Origin: an uncultured Pirellulaceae bacterium
GTDB lineage: Bacteria > Planctomycetota > Planctomycetia > Pirellulales > Pirellulaceae
Assembly: GCA_947258905.1 (NCBI GenBank)
Contig: CAMYKF010000731.1
Coordinates: 1 to 46,361, forward strand
Direction of reading: 5' to 3'
DNA: 46,361 bases
A model generated the notes under the pieces. The model did not search any database and was not told where the DNA came from. It worked only from the letters and a program-made list of their open reading frames with translations. Positions 1 to 8,524 of the stretch are shown here, piece after piece. Numbering within the stretch: position 1 is the first letter of the stretch; each line of letters begins with the position of its first letter. The position numbers were made by a program, and so were the translations under genes.

Positions 1-102
1 GTGTCCGAGCACAACCAGTCCCGCGAATCGGGCTGTCGCAAGTACTGTCTAAAGAACGGACCCTGGCTGCTGGTGTGGTCCGAGCCACATAACGACCGCC
101 TA

Positions 103-612
103 TCAACTCGCCAATCGTGCGAAAACTTCTCGTGGATTAGCGTATTTGCGACCTTCCGCATCAGAGAGTGCCGACATCGGAGTCTTATTCAAGCGATACC
201 CGACTTCGCTCGGAGCCATGTCTCCTTTCAGGCAATACTTGGCTTCCTCCACCAGTTCGTTCATCGAGCCGGTTACCGAGCGGTTTAATGCCTTACCGAA
301 GTAGACCGTCGCACTGGCGGGTGCAATGAACTTCCGGTAGACAAACTGCTGGCCGTCGTCCGCCGCGAACTCGCGAATAGTTTGCAGCGCCCGGGCGATG
401 AAGATACCATCATCGGTGATCCCCTTGCCGTACATCACACAAGAATAAAGCGAAGCCGTGTTGGTCAAAATCATGTATTGGACTCGATCAGCCGTGAATA
501 AGTGAGCGGACCAGTCGGCATATGGATTCTCATCCAATGGCATCTCTGTAAACGTGCCCGCTTTGATCTTCTTGTTCAGCTTTTGAGAGAGTCGAAAGAT
601 CACGATACGCAT
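103..612 (-). CDS. DUF6933-like hypothetical protein
   Basis: A protein of about 169 residues beginning MRIVIFRLSQKLNKK. The opening beta strand followed by a Lys-rich stretch, then NPYADWSAHLF, a stretch of the type DRVQYMILTNTASLYS, and a mostly helical C-terminal half resemble the DUF6933 family as I remember it; its function is unknown. I chose the ATG at 612 because the family begins with this strand; an upstream ATG at 648 would add only 12 residues. No signal peptide or membrane segment is visible, so a cytoplasmic location is likely. It stands on the same strand as the small gene upstream (700-945), with about 90 bp between them. The family assignment is from memory of sequence style and is moderate at best. 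Confidence 0.6.
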   Translation of the reverse strand: MRIVIFRLSQKLNKKIKAGTFTEMPLDENPYADWSAHLFTADRVQYMILTNTASLYSCVMYGKGITDDGIFIARALQTIREFAADDGQQFVYRKFIAPASATVYFGKALNRSVTGSMNELVEEAKYCLKGDMAPSEVGYRLNKTPMSALSDAEGRKYANPREVFARLAS

Positions 613-699
613 TCTTTCTGCGAAAAGTTGCTCTTGGACTTTTTGCACGGGAGAATCAATCCACGTCCAGACAGGTTTTGGCGCCTGAACAATCTCACG

Positions 700-945
700 T
701 TAACGCCGCCCCGGAATCTTCCGTTGCTGCGGTCGCTTGCGGCTCCTTGCCATGGGCACTCTCTTTAACCGCTGACGTTCCGCCTTTGCGTCGTCTCTGA
801 TCATTTGGAATCGAACAAGCGATACGAATCTCTCGCTGACTTCAATTCCGCAGTGTTGTAACGCATCGACAACCTGCGCAGGTTTAGCATGCATCCCCAT
901 TCGGGCAAACATATCCGTGATCGCTTTACGTCTATTCGTGGTCAT
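700..945 (-). CDS. Small basic regulator-like protein
   Basis: An 81-residue protein beginning MTTNRRKAITDMFARMG. The pattern of an N-terminal helix, then AKPAQVVDALQHCGIEVSE and FVSLVR, resembles small planctomycete proteins in which two or three helices form a winged-helix-like fold, followed here by a strongly basic tail rich in Arg, Lys and Gln. Nucleic-acid binding is therefore plausible but is inference only. The ATG at 945 is preferred over a GTG at 987 because AGGAAG lies just upstream. The basic tail looks disordered. No partner or pathway can be named. Confidence 0.5.
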   Translation of the reverse strand: MTTNRRKAITDMFARMGMHAKPAQVVDALQHCGIEVSERFVSLVRFQMIRDDAKAERQRLKRVPMARSRKRPQQRKIPGRR

Positions 946-1044
946 CCACTTCCTGTTTTCGCTCACGTTATTATAATCGACTGACACCTCGCTTGAGCCT
1001 GCTGCGTGCGCGGTTCAGGGACCCGGCATGATATAATCGCCAAC

Positions 1045-1530
1045 ATGTCGATTAAGATCACTTGCGAGTCGTGCCAAAAACAGCACCCTCGACCTGGCCC
1101 AGGACCCCGATAATGGAATCCCCCTGGCACCTACGGAATCCGTGCCACCGGAAACCAATCCGGCTGCACTCACACCCGGCATCACGGATCACATGAAGGC
1201 CACCCACCGGTCATCGCCCGTGCCCGCCCAAAAACCGCCACCCGATTTGTCGGGCAAGTTGCCCGCGCTGTCTGGACAAGACGCGCGGCGCAAACGCGAA
1301 GACGAAATCGTCGCCGGCGTGACCCCCAAAGACGACTGGCGCAAGGATCTGAAACCGGTAGTCGATGATCACAGTTGCGATTTGATGGATGGCAGCATTG
1401 TGGACGGATTGCTGATGATCGTGGCCGGCGTTGTATTTGCGTCTGGGCATGGAATATGGGCTACATCATTGGCGCCGGTGTCGCCCTGATCGTCTTTGGC
1501 CTGGTGGCGTTGCTGCGCGGTCTTGCCTGA
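1045..1530 (+). pseudogene. Decayed zinc-ribbon membrane protein
   Basis: Three coding pieces lie in order in shifted frames. At 1045 a start reads MSIKITCESCQKQH, which looks like the first half of a planctomycete zinc ribbon (CxxC), but this frame stops at 1111-1113. A second frame carries an Asp/Pro-rich linker and, from about 1380, a hydrophobic stretch DGLLMIVAGVVF. Around 1440 the frame changes again to WNMGYIIGAGVALIVFGLVA, ending at a TGA at 1528-1530. Together these fit a protein with a zinc ribbon at the N terminus and two membrane helices at the C terminus, broken by at least two indels, the first of which removed most of the ribbon including the second CxxC. A TATAAT-like box lies just upstream of 1045. 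Confidence 0.5.
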
Positions 1531-2033
1531 CAGGCTGCGTAAACGGCCAAAACGTTCACGGATTGAAACACCTGCTGGTCCCTGATCTGCCGCTGCAACA
1601 ACACCGGCGCGTACGCGCTTGCGAGCGCGGCAAAAAATGTCTACTTGAGGGCTCGCCAAGGCAGCGAGGTGGCTGGTGGTGGGGAAGCAAACGGGTCGGC
1701 AGCGCGATACGCCGCATGAAGTTTGGCAACTCGAAATGCATTGGGAAGCTGGCGACATTTTGGCGCGTGCGTTTTTTTGGACGGGTGGGCGCGAGTTGCG
1801 TATAAGGGACCGGACGGGTGTTGGCGCGCGACTCATGGATCTCTGACTGCGCACGGATATGGCGTACGTATAACGACGCCATCGACGACAAAAATCTTAA
1901 AAATTCCGGCGTAAAACCCATCAGTTTGGGGATTATTTTCCAGCTGCTTTTGCTGACGGCGGGACAGCGTGCTTGCCGACAGGAATCAGCAGCGGATTTC
2001 TGTTTCTGTTTTGTCAAGGACAAGGGAGTACGT
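1531..2033. other. Intergenic region, no supported gene
   Basis: About 500 bp with only short overlapping open frames on both strands, none with a convincing start signal, domain or codon character. The last part (about 2010-2033) holds the purine-rich ribosome binding site of the gene starting at 2034. I see no terminator with a T run and no RNA gene. Confidence 0.5.
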
Positions 2034-2504
2034 ATGTCTCATCATCACCCACAGTCATCCCAGGACCAACTGCCTGAGCAAAAGGAGGTGAATCGGCGCA
2101 AGTTTGTGCAGACGATTATGGCATCGATACCAGCCGCCAGTCTGGCTTGCGCTATTCCGGCCATGGCCGGCGACTCTGGTGACACGCCATCCGATGTGCG
2201 CAGGCCCAGCGGCGAGTGGATCTGCGCCATCCAGGTGTTGTTCCAGTTCGGCGATGACCTTTCGCTCTATTTAATGTTGAACTGCTCAACCAACGAGTTC
2301 TACAATTTTGTGGGAACCGCGAATATGCCCTTGGGCAAATGCGACAATCCCGAAGCCGGCGGTTGCCATCTGATGTCCACCTTCAATACCTATCCGCGCA
2401 CGGACGATGAGTTGGGGTGGGTCCTTTCTCCGGATCTGGATGACGCAGCGGTCAAGCGAGTGGAGTATGTTTGCACGGCCATGAGGGCCAGTGTCACCCG
2501 CTAA
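2034..2504 (+). CDS. Tat-exported Cys-containing hypothetical protein
   Basis: A 156-residue protein. After a polar N region of about 20 residues comes NRRKFVQ, a twin-arginine motif, a hydrophobic stretch with alanines, and a likely cleavage site after AIPAMA near residue 46. This suggests export in a folded state by the Tat pathway. The mature part has about five cysteines (ICAI, NCS, KCD, GGCH, VCT) and no recognised domain. Start ATG 2034 is supported by AAGGACAAGGGAG upstream; the same frame is open further upstream but that part lacks coding character. The gene converges with the kinase gene at 2594. Its function is unknown. Confidence 0.55.
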   Translation: MSHHHPQSSQDQLPEQKEVNRRKFVQTIMASIPAASLACAIPAMAGDSGDTPSDVRRPSGEWICAIQVLFQFGDDLSLYLMLNCSTNEFYNFVGTANMPLGKCDNPEAGGCHLMSTFNTYPRTDDELGWVLSPDLDDAAVKRVEYVCTAMRASVTR

Positions 2505-2593
2505 ATCTTCAATGGAATGATGCGGTCGCGGCAAGTCTGCCCCTTGCCGTGTCGCCGCGTTCCAGATTGGAGACGTCAACGGGACCTTCCGCT

Positions 2594-4546
2594 TTACGCG
2601 TCACGCGCTGTCAGCGGTCGGCTGCTGCGTGCACCGCGAAAACACAGCCGGGTGGCAACCATATGGATACTGGAATGGTGGCTGTTGTCACTGGAATGCG
2701 TCTTATACGAACGCAACGTCTGTTCCATCAACTCGGGCTGGTCGATTTTGACCGGTGTAGTGTGTGAAATGGTGGCAGTCCATTCACGGGCATCCGGATC
2801 TTTTTCCAAATAGCCGCCTTGAATCCCGCTCAAGAGTTCCTGGTAGAATGGCAGCCGCTTTCCAATGTTTTCCAAAAATGCCACGGCGTCATTGAAGGGC
2901 GTGCAGGCATACGGTGACGAGTCCGGGCCTGGTGGCGACAAAATAACCGGCACATCAATGGATGACGGAAGCTCGGCGCGATCAATCCACGTATCGTCGA
3001 CCATAGTCATCCCGTTCAGGTCAGAAACCTCAACGGAAACAGGGGGTAAAACAATGGTGTCGCCGCGACGTCGCCAGGTGATGTGGCTGTGCAGCTGAGG
3101 ATATTGGCGGGGACGCGGAACCCGACGGAAGACTTCATGAAACTCCCCGGATCCTGTCACCGCCACCACGAGATAGTCGCCGGGCGTCAACTCGGTTTCC
3201 ACAGGACTGGTCCCGGCGGAAACGGACTTGTTGACCTGGGGAAAGCCTTGCTCATCCAGCGGGCAGAAAGTGACTTGCGCGCCGACTGGATTGGTAGTCA
3301 GCATGACAGGCACTTTTGTTGAGGGTGAGGCAGGCCAAAGATTCCACCCCAAGGCGCCTCCGGTCGCCAGCAAACCGCCACCGATCAACACTTTGCCGAG
3401 AAACTGGCGTCGTCCGGTACGTGGCAAGACATCCCGGCTGGCCAGTTCCCGTCTCAAGGCCCCGTTGTTCAGCACACGCAACAGGTCGTACTGCATTGCC
3501 TGGGCCGACTGATACCGCTTGAGCGGTGATTTGGACAAGGCCTTGGCGCAAATCGTCGCAATGCTCGCGGGAATTGGCGGATCCAGACCACGCAGATTCG
3601 GCGGTTCGACATGCAGAATCTGGTCGAGGATAACGCGACTGTTGCCCTTAAAGGGACGTCCGCCGGACAGGGCTTCGAACAACACCACGCCCAACGAGAA
3701 TACATCGCTGCGTGCGTCGACTTGCTCGACATCGCCCCGCGCCTGCTCGGGAGACATGTAGGCAATCGTCCCCTTTAATAGGCCAGATACGGATTGCTGA
3801 AGACCGCTGTCGATGACCTTGGCCAGGCCAAAGTCGAGAACCTTGATGTGACCCAGCCGGTCAATCATGAGGTTCCGCGGTTTAATGTCACGGTGCACCA
3901 CGCCCCGGTCGTGGGCAAACTGCATGGCTTCGGCCGTTTCCATGATCCAGCGTGCGGCATCGTCAACAGGCAGCGGACCTTCGATCAGCACATCATGCAT
4001 GGAGATTCCGTCCACCCATTCCGTGACGCACACGTTCCACGCGGCGTGTTCGAAAGCATCCAGCAATCTCACGATGCGGGGATGATTCAGTTTCTTGAGC
4101 GCTTCCACCTCTCGTTGAAAGTTGAGTTCGCCGACTGGCAAGTCCGTTGCCCGAGTCAGCTTGAGCGCCACGCGACGATGACGGTTTGCGTCGAATGCGA
4201 GAAAGACGACGGCAAATCCGCCGCTGCCGGTTTGTTCCACCAGTTCGTAACTGCCAATCTTGCAAGGATATTCCGTCTCTTGCGTGCACATCGCAGCGGC
4301 AGTGTCGGCAGTATTCTGCAACAGGGAGTTGCCTGCAGGCTGGTGATCGCCATCAAAATGCTTGTCGACGTGCACCAACTCCTGCTGCAGCACGGTGCGT
4401 GCCTCGTCACCATGACAACGCTCAAGGAAATCGTCATGTCGTGGTTCATGACCCAGACTTCTGGCCATCTCGTAATCCGAAAGAATCGAATCGAGCGCGT
4501 TGCGGATCGCGGGATTCGTGCGATGCCAGGTTGTCATATGGGACAT
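2594..4546 (-). CDS. Membrane Ser/Thr kinase with PEGA and SUMF1-like tail
   Basis: A 650-residue protein. Residues about 99-355 are a Hanks-type kinase: glycine loop GSGGFAVV near 107, VALK lysine at 129, HRDIKPRN at 218-225, DFG at 238-240 and SPEQAR near 265. All catalytic residues are present. A single membrane helix lies at about 383-404, so the C-terminal part faces the periplasm. Residues about 413-490 resemble a PEGA domain. Residues 505-650 resemble a diverged, shortened SUMF1/formylglycine-enzyme fold (NDAVAFLENIGKRLP, then DAREWT, ending ATRLCFRGARSSRP). Kinase plus SUMF1-like fusions are common in planctomycetes. The gene follows an ECF-type sigma factor by 23 bp, so the two are probably co-transcribed. 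The signal and the substrates are unknown. Confidence 0.85.
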   Translation of the reverse strand: MSHMTTWHRTNPAIRNALDSILSDYEMARSLGHEPRHDDFLERCHGDEARTVLQQELVHVDKHFDGDHQPAGNSLLQNTADTAAAMCTQETEYPCKIGSYELVEQTGSGGFAVVFLAFDANRHRRVALKLTRATDLPVGELNFQREVEALKKLNHPRIVRLLDAFEHAAWNVCVTEWVDGISMHDVLIEGPLPVDDAARWIMETAEAMQFAHDRGVVHRDIKPRNLMIDRLGHIKVLDFGLAKVIDSGLQQSVSGLLKGTIAYMSPEQARGDVEQVDARSDVFSLGVVLFEALSGGRPFKGNSRVILDQILHVEPPNLRGLDPPIPASIATICAKALSKSPLKRYQSAQAMQYDLLRVLNNGALRRELASRDVLPRTGRRQFLGKVLIGGGLLATGGALGWNLWPASPSTKVPVMLTTNPVGAQVTFCPLDEQGFPQVNKSVSAGTSPVETELTPGDYLVVAVTGSGEFHEVFRRVPRPRQYPQLHSHITWRRRGDTIVLPPVSVEVSDLNGMTMVDDTWIDRAELPSSIDVPVILSPPGPDSSPYACTPFNDAVAFLENIGKRLPFYQELLSGIQGGYLEKDPDAREWTATISHTTPVKIDQPELMEQTLRSYKTHSSDNSHHSSIHMVATRLCFRGARSSRPLTARDA

Positions 4547-4569
4547 GGAAACAAATCAGGGGAAGGCAT

Positions 4570-5190
4570 TCAGGGGATGGCTTGGGAGGCAGGGGCAGAC
4601 TCGAGGCACGCAGGTGGTTGACCGGCAGGATCACTGTGGTTCAAGCGATTCCAGACGTCACGGATCAGGACCAGCTTTCGTTGCACGGTACGTGAGGACA
4701 CACCCAGTCGCCGGGCAATCTCATCAGTATCGTGGCCGTCCAGTGCCAAATTGAGAATCTCGCGTGACCCCGCATCCAGCAGCCGCAACAGGTAATTGAT
4801 GTCGTCTTGCAATTCAATCTGCAAGGTGGGGGGAGGACGTCGATCCTGTAGTTCGGAAAGCGAAATCTCCTGGTCTGCGAGCAGGCAGCGTTTGTCCGCT
4901 GTCGCATGACGCCGACGATCAATCAACTTGTGAAAAAGGCACGTCTCAAGGTAACGCCACAAGGAAATCGGAGTGTCCTGACGGGCGACCGAATCGGATC
5001 CAAAGTGGCGTAACGCATTGCGGAAAACACTTTGGGTCAGGTCTTCCTCGTCACAGTCAAATGACTCGTTGCGAAGTAGACGGCGGGCCTTGGCCAGAAT
5101 GCGGGGCCAGTATTTTTTGCAGATATCATTGCCCGCGGTTTCATCGCCGCGCGACAGGTCCAAAGTCCACCTTGAAACGGATCCGGGCAT
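4570..5190 (-). CDS. ECF-type RNA polymerase sigma factor
   Basis: A 206-residue sigma factor of the extracytoplasmic-function type. Region 2 is seen around residues 20-95 (KYWPRILAKARRLL, then EEDLTQSVF, then ISLWRYLETCLFHKLIDRRRH). Region 4 lies around 125-185 with a helix-turn-helix reading DTDEIARRLGVSSRTVQRKL. The order and the direct link to a Ser/Thr kinase downstream match the planctomycete ECF-kinase modules, in which the kinase is thought to control the sigma factor instead of a classical anti-sigma protein. No anti-sigma gene lies nearby. The start at 5190 is the first ATG with full region 2. Confidence 0.85.
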   Translation of the reverse strand: MPGSVSRWTLDLSRGDETAGNDICKKYWPRILAKARRLLRNESFDCDEEDLTQSVFRNALRHFGSDSVARQDTPISLWRYLETCLFHKLIDRRRHATADKRCLLADQEISLSELQDRRPPPTLQIELQDDINYLLRLLDAGSREILNLALDGHDTDEIARRLGVSSRTVQRKLVLIRDVWNRLNHSDPAGQPPACLESAPASQAIP

Positions 5191-5600
5191 GGGGGGTCAC
5201 CGATTTTGTAGCCGCTTCTCTATCGTCCGTGACGTCGCCGTCGAGATCGAACATAACAATCGTTGTGGTGCGAAACAAGCTAATTCAGAATAGCTGAGTA
5301 GATGAACGTTTTCAGGGGGATTGGCTTCCCTGGGTCCGGGCCGTCAAGTTAGGAATCTTAACGATTGCCCAGCTTCACATACACAATGTCGAATTGACAG
5401 CAATCCATGCATTGCTTGCATGCTGGGGAAGGGAATTCCTGATACGGATTAAGGGGAATACCGATTTCGTCGTGCCTCCGCTAATGGCATAATCCCCGCG
5501 GAATTCAGGGCTTGATCACCTTGAATTTCTGGCTGATCAGCCGCGTTTAGCTCTTGTCGGGAACTGCCCTTTCCGACCGGAGCTTTTTTTATGTTGGTCT
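5191..5600. other. Intergenic region with inverted repeats
   Basis: About 410 bp without a convincing protein gene. It holds an AGCAAT/ATTGCT stem around 5399-5416, a GAATTCAGG/CCTTGAATT imperfect stem around 5500-5530, a perfect 12-nt palindrome GGCTGATCAGCC at 5531-5542, and a strong intrinsic terminator read on the + strand at 5549-5590. The promoter of the sigma factor gene (-) must lie at the left end. Because a + strand terminator has no + strand protein gene before it, a small RNA is possible. Confidence 0.4.
5549..5590 (+). terminator. Intrinsic terminator, + strand
   Basis: The stem pairs 5549-5560 (AGCTCTTGTCGG) with 5573-5584 (CCGACCGGAGCT), with one mismatch and one wobble, a 12-nt loop, and a T run at 5584-5590. 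The T run is only on the + strand, although both flanking protein genes are on the - strand. Confidence 0.65.
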
Positions 5601-6326
5601 TTAACCGGGAATCTGCTGAGCCGACGGGACGTTCATTGCAATACAATTCGCGCCCCCAGGCACAGCGGCATCTTTCCCCGGCTGTGCGGCATCGACCAGC
5701 TGGGAGACTCGCGAACCGCCCAGCAGATACGGGCAGATCACTTCATCCACTCCCAGTTTGGCCATCCGGCCCGCCAGGTTTCCCTCCAGTGACAAACTGT
5801 AAACCGCTAGCCGGGGATGCAGGTCCTTGCAGGTCATGGAGATGAGCAGGTTGTCGACATCGGACTGGGTGGCAGCTACCACGCACCGTGCGTTGGCCAG
5901 ATTGGCGTGCGCCAGTGCCAGTTCACTGGCGGGCGATTCTTCGATCAGAGGTACATCGGGAAAGCGGACACGTAACGACTCGATTTCTGATTGATCGTCG
6001 CTGATTACCGCTACGCGATGCTGGCCGGCATACAGGAATTCCAGAATGGATCGGGCGAACACGCCTGATCCGCAGATGATGACGTGGTTTTTGAGCCGAC
6101 TGGCCATGCGTTTCATTCTCCGTTGCAAAAAGACACCGCGGATATCACCGTCAACAAAAACACTGGTTATTCCCGCCGTCCAGCAACACATGCAAACGAT
6201 GGAAACCAGAATTAAACCGGACGTAAATGCCCGACCGGGAGGACTCAGTTTGTGGAATCCGAGTGTCCCGGCGGCGATGAGCGCGGCAACGATGAGAGCC
6301 AGTTTGAGTACGCGTTGTAAAACCAC
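5601..6326 (-). CDS. K+-channel-like TrkA-N protein lacking pore loop
   Basis: A 241-residue protein. It has a first membrane helix at about 7-23 (LKLALIVAALIAAGTLGF), a second at about 32-55 (GRAFTSGLILVSIVCMCCW), and then a TrkA-N/RCK NAD-binding Rossmann domain from about 80 (HVIICGSGVFARSILEFL, a GxGxxA motif, with acidic residues at the end of strand 2). This is the layout of two-helix potassium channels with an RCK domain, but the pore helix and the selectivity filter (TVGYG type), which should sit between the helices, are absent: H25 is followed directly by KLSPPGR, the sequence usually found after the filter. As encoded it could not conduct K+ by itself. It lies 42 bp after the HDOD gene and probably shares its transcript. 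Confidence 0.75.
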   Translation of the reverse strand: MVLQRVLKLALIVAALIAAGTLGFHKLSPPGRAFTSGLILVSIVCMCCWTAGITSVFVDGDIRGVFLQRRMKRMASRLKNHVIICGSGVFARSILEFLYAGQHRVAVISDDQSEIESLRVRFPDVPLIEESPASELALAHANLANARCVVAATQSDVDNLLISMTCKDLHPRLAVYSLSLEGNLAGRMAKLGVDEVICPYLLGGSRVSQLVDAAQPGKDAAVPGGANCIAMNVPSAQQIPG

Positions 6327-6368
6327 TTGTATTCAGGGGGACAAGCAAACAGCAGGTTCAATTTTCGA

Positions 6369-7229
6369 TCAGCTTCCCGCCCCGGCGAGCACCTCGAATT
6401 CCTCTCGTGAGGACTCGACAACTTCTTCCCGGCGATCCGGTTCCAAACCGGCAATGATCCGGTTATGCGAATATTGTTCTGCATCCAGGGGCTGGGCCTC
6501 GCTGCCGATCCCGTCGCTAATCGCCACATGATTGGCGGCTTCCACGACCTCGGACAACGGCGTGGGCAAAGGCTGTGCCTGGTTGCCGTGATGATGACCG
6601 ATGACTCCGGTGATCTCGGCCGGGAATCCCCATCGTCGCGCGCAAATCTCGCCGACTTCCTGATGCGAGATGCCCAGAACTTCCTCTTCAACCCTTAGAA
6701 TCTCGTGCGGATCGGCCGCTTCGACCAGCTTGCTGTAATCGGATGACAACAACTGGGTGAGGACCAGTTTGCCAATGTCGTGCAACACGCCACCGAGGAA
6801 TGCCTGATCGGGATCACAAACTTCTTTCTGCCGTGTCAGATTTCGTGCAACCGAGGCACAGCCCAGGGAATGTCGAAACAGTTGCTCCCGAAAGCCCTGT
6901 CCGTGATCACCTTCGCGAAACATCTTCATCGCCGCAAACGACGCAGCCAGCCGCGAGATGTTGCGACTGCCCAAAATAACGACCGCGTGCGCGATGGTGT
7001 CAATTTGCCGGGCATATCCGTACAGCGGGCTGTTGGCCACGGCAAGCACACGGGCTGCCATGGCCGGTTCCGTTTCAATGATAGAAACAACTTCATCCGT
7101 CTGGCCTTGCGGATCCTGGCAGGCGTTGAGCAATGCCAGCGCGCCAGCTGGCAACGGCTGGACAGAATCCAGATCCTGCAGTTGCGTCAGCAGCATTTCG
7201 CGATTGGCCGAGAAAGCAGAGTTCGTCAT
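6369..7229 (-). CDS. HDOD domain signalling protein
   Basis: A 286-residue protein that is almost entirely an HDOD domain (about residues 15-225): LPAGALALLNACQDP, then AARVLAVANSPLYG, the helix AVVILGSRNISRLA, H120, the HD pair in LHDIGKL (150-151), and a later HxxVG plus WGFP and IGHHH. HDOD proteins are signal-output or regulatory proteins often linked to motility and chemotaxis. Unlike many HDOD proteins it keeps the HD pair, so metal binding is possible. The C-terminal 60 residues are acidic and probably helical. A sigma-28-like promoter (7281-7307) lies about 50 bp upstream, which ties the gene to the flagellar regulon. Confidence 0.85.
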   Translation of the reverse strand: MTNSAFSANREMLLTQLQDLDSVQPLPAGALALLNACQDPQGQTDEVVSIIETEPAMAARVLAVANSPLYGYARQIDTIAHAVVILGSRNISRLAASFAAMKMFREGDHGQGFREQLFRHSLGCASVARNLTRQKEVCDPDQAFLGGVLHDIGKLVLTQLLSSDYSKLVEAADPHEILRVEEEVLGISHQEVGEICARRWGFPAEITGVIGHHHGNQAQPLPTPLSEVVEAANHVAISDGIGSEAQPLDAEQYSHNRIIAGLEPDRREEVVESSREEFEVLAGAGS

Positions 7230-7280
7230 GGAAGTCCGGGGAAATCAAGCGAGTTCGATGGTCAGAGTACTGCCGCCGGG

Positions 7281-7307
7281 TTATCGATGGGGCAACGGAG
7301 CGCTTGT
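7281..7307 (-). promoter_or_regulatory. Candidate sigma-28 promoter of the HDOD gene
   Basis: Read on the - strand: ACAAGCGC, 11 bp, ATCGATAA. The -10 octamer equals that of the motA site and the -35 octamer matches it in 6 of 8 positions, with the same 11-bp spacer. The expected start of transcription is near 7275, about 45 nt before the ATG at 7229. Confidence 0.5.
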
Positions 7308-7434
7308 CCGTCAAAGTCCGCGAGGCCCGGAATTGGACCGTGGGGCAGTCCGGCACTGACGATTGGACGGAATACAGGGGATCCTGCCACCGAACTGACC
7401 CGTCAGCGGGTTGGCCAGGCGGGCTGCGGGCTGT

Positions 7435-8502
7435 CTATCTCAGCTGCCGGTCGATCGATTGAATGTAGATCAGGACTTCGGCCACAGTTTGATACAAGTC
7501 CAGCGGAATTTCGCTGCCGATCTCGACCTGACTGTACAGGGCTCGTGCCAATGGTTTCCGCTCGACCACCGAGACTTCGTGGGCCCGCGCGATCTGGATG
7601 ATTTTGCGCGCGAGATGATCGCGACCCTTGGCGACAACCACGGGCGCAACCATGGTTCGCGGCTCGTACTTCAAAGCTACGGCAAAATGCGTGGGGTTGG
7701 TGATGACCACCGTCGATGAGGGGACATCCTGTAACATGCGGCGCTGGCTCATCTCGCGTTGCAACCGCTTTCGACGCGCCCGTACATGCGGATCGCCCTC
7801 TTCTTCCTTGTGTTCGTCCCGCAGTTCCTGGCGGGACATTTTCAGATCCTCGATATGTTTCCATTTTTGAAAGACGAAATCGCCGATACCCAGCAGGACC
7901 AGGCCAGCCGAAACACCGGTCATCATGACCAGCAACAGGTCCAGCATCATGTCCAGGGAACGCTCCAGAGAATCATCGGCCAGCCAGCCGACCTGATCGT
8001 ACCGTGTTACCACGATGAAATACACAATGCCCGAGATCACCGAGAGTTTGAACAGGGACATCACGCCCCGCATTACGGAACGGGTCGAAAACAGCTTCGA
8101 AACACCCTTTGCGGGATTCAGTTTTTCAAGGTCCAGGTGCAACGCCTTGGGGGATAGCTGAAATCCAGTCATCAGACCGCCGGTCAGCAATGTGGCAACA
8201 AACGTGATCAAAACCACTGGCAGACAGATCAACACGACCTGCCACGTGGATTGTGTCAGCAGGTTTGTCCACAACTGATCATCCCGTGCCGCCGGGCCAA
8301 AATCAGACAGCAATTCGACGATTGCTTCTTGCAGCCCATGCATGAACCAGTCGCCCAGAAGAGCGAACACGAGGGACGTAATCAACAATGCGATGCCATT
8401 GGTCAGGTCGGTACTGTAGGCGATCTGACCCTTTTCGCGGGACCGTTCCAGCTTGCGCGGCGTCGGTTGTTCGGTGCGGTTCTGGTCAGTCTGACTGGAC
8501 AT
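7435..8502 (-). CDS. flhB: FlhB, flagellar export switch protein
   Basis: A 355-residue membrane protein of the flagellar type III export apparatus. The N terminus QPTPRKLERSREKGQIAYS is the FlhB signature, followed by four membrane segments (about 35-55, 88-110, 148-168, 185-210), a charged linker, and the cytoplasmic domain. The self-cleavage site NPTH is at residues 269-272. FlhB sets the switch from rod/hook to filament substrates. It is the last gene of the export-gate run, 22 bp after fliR. The length is normal for the family. Confidence 0.97.
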   Translation of the reverse strand: MSSQTDQNRTEQPTPRKLERSREKGQIAYSTDLTNGIALLITSLVFALLGDWFMHGLQEAIVELLSDFGPAARDDQLWTNLLTQSTWQVVLICLPVVLITFVATLLTGGLMTGFQLSPKALHLDLEKLNPAKGVSKLFSTRSVMRGVMSLFKLSVISGIVYFIVVTRYDQVGWLADDSLERSLDMMLDLLLVMMTGVSAGLVLLGIGDFVFQKWKHIEDLKMSRQELRDEHKEEEGDPHVRARRKRLQREMSQRRMLQDVPSSTVVITNPTHFAVALKYEPRTMVAPVVVAKGRDHLARKIIQIARAHEVSVVERKPLARALYSQVEIGSEIPLDLYQTVAEVLIYIQSIDRQLR

Positions 8503-8524
8503 GATGGGTTATCGGCGAGGACCG

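Noticed and set aside
1..288. Open frame on the + strand from the first base
   Set aside because: It is mainly antisense to the DUF6933-like gene and has no coding features.
3794..4621. Open frame of 275 codons on the + strand opposite the kinase
   Set aside because: The kinase on the other strand has all catalytic motifs; this frame has none and no start signal.
6780..7601. Open frame of 273 codons on the + strand
   Set aside because: It covers the HDOD gene and part of flhB in antisense and has no family features.
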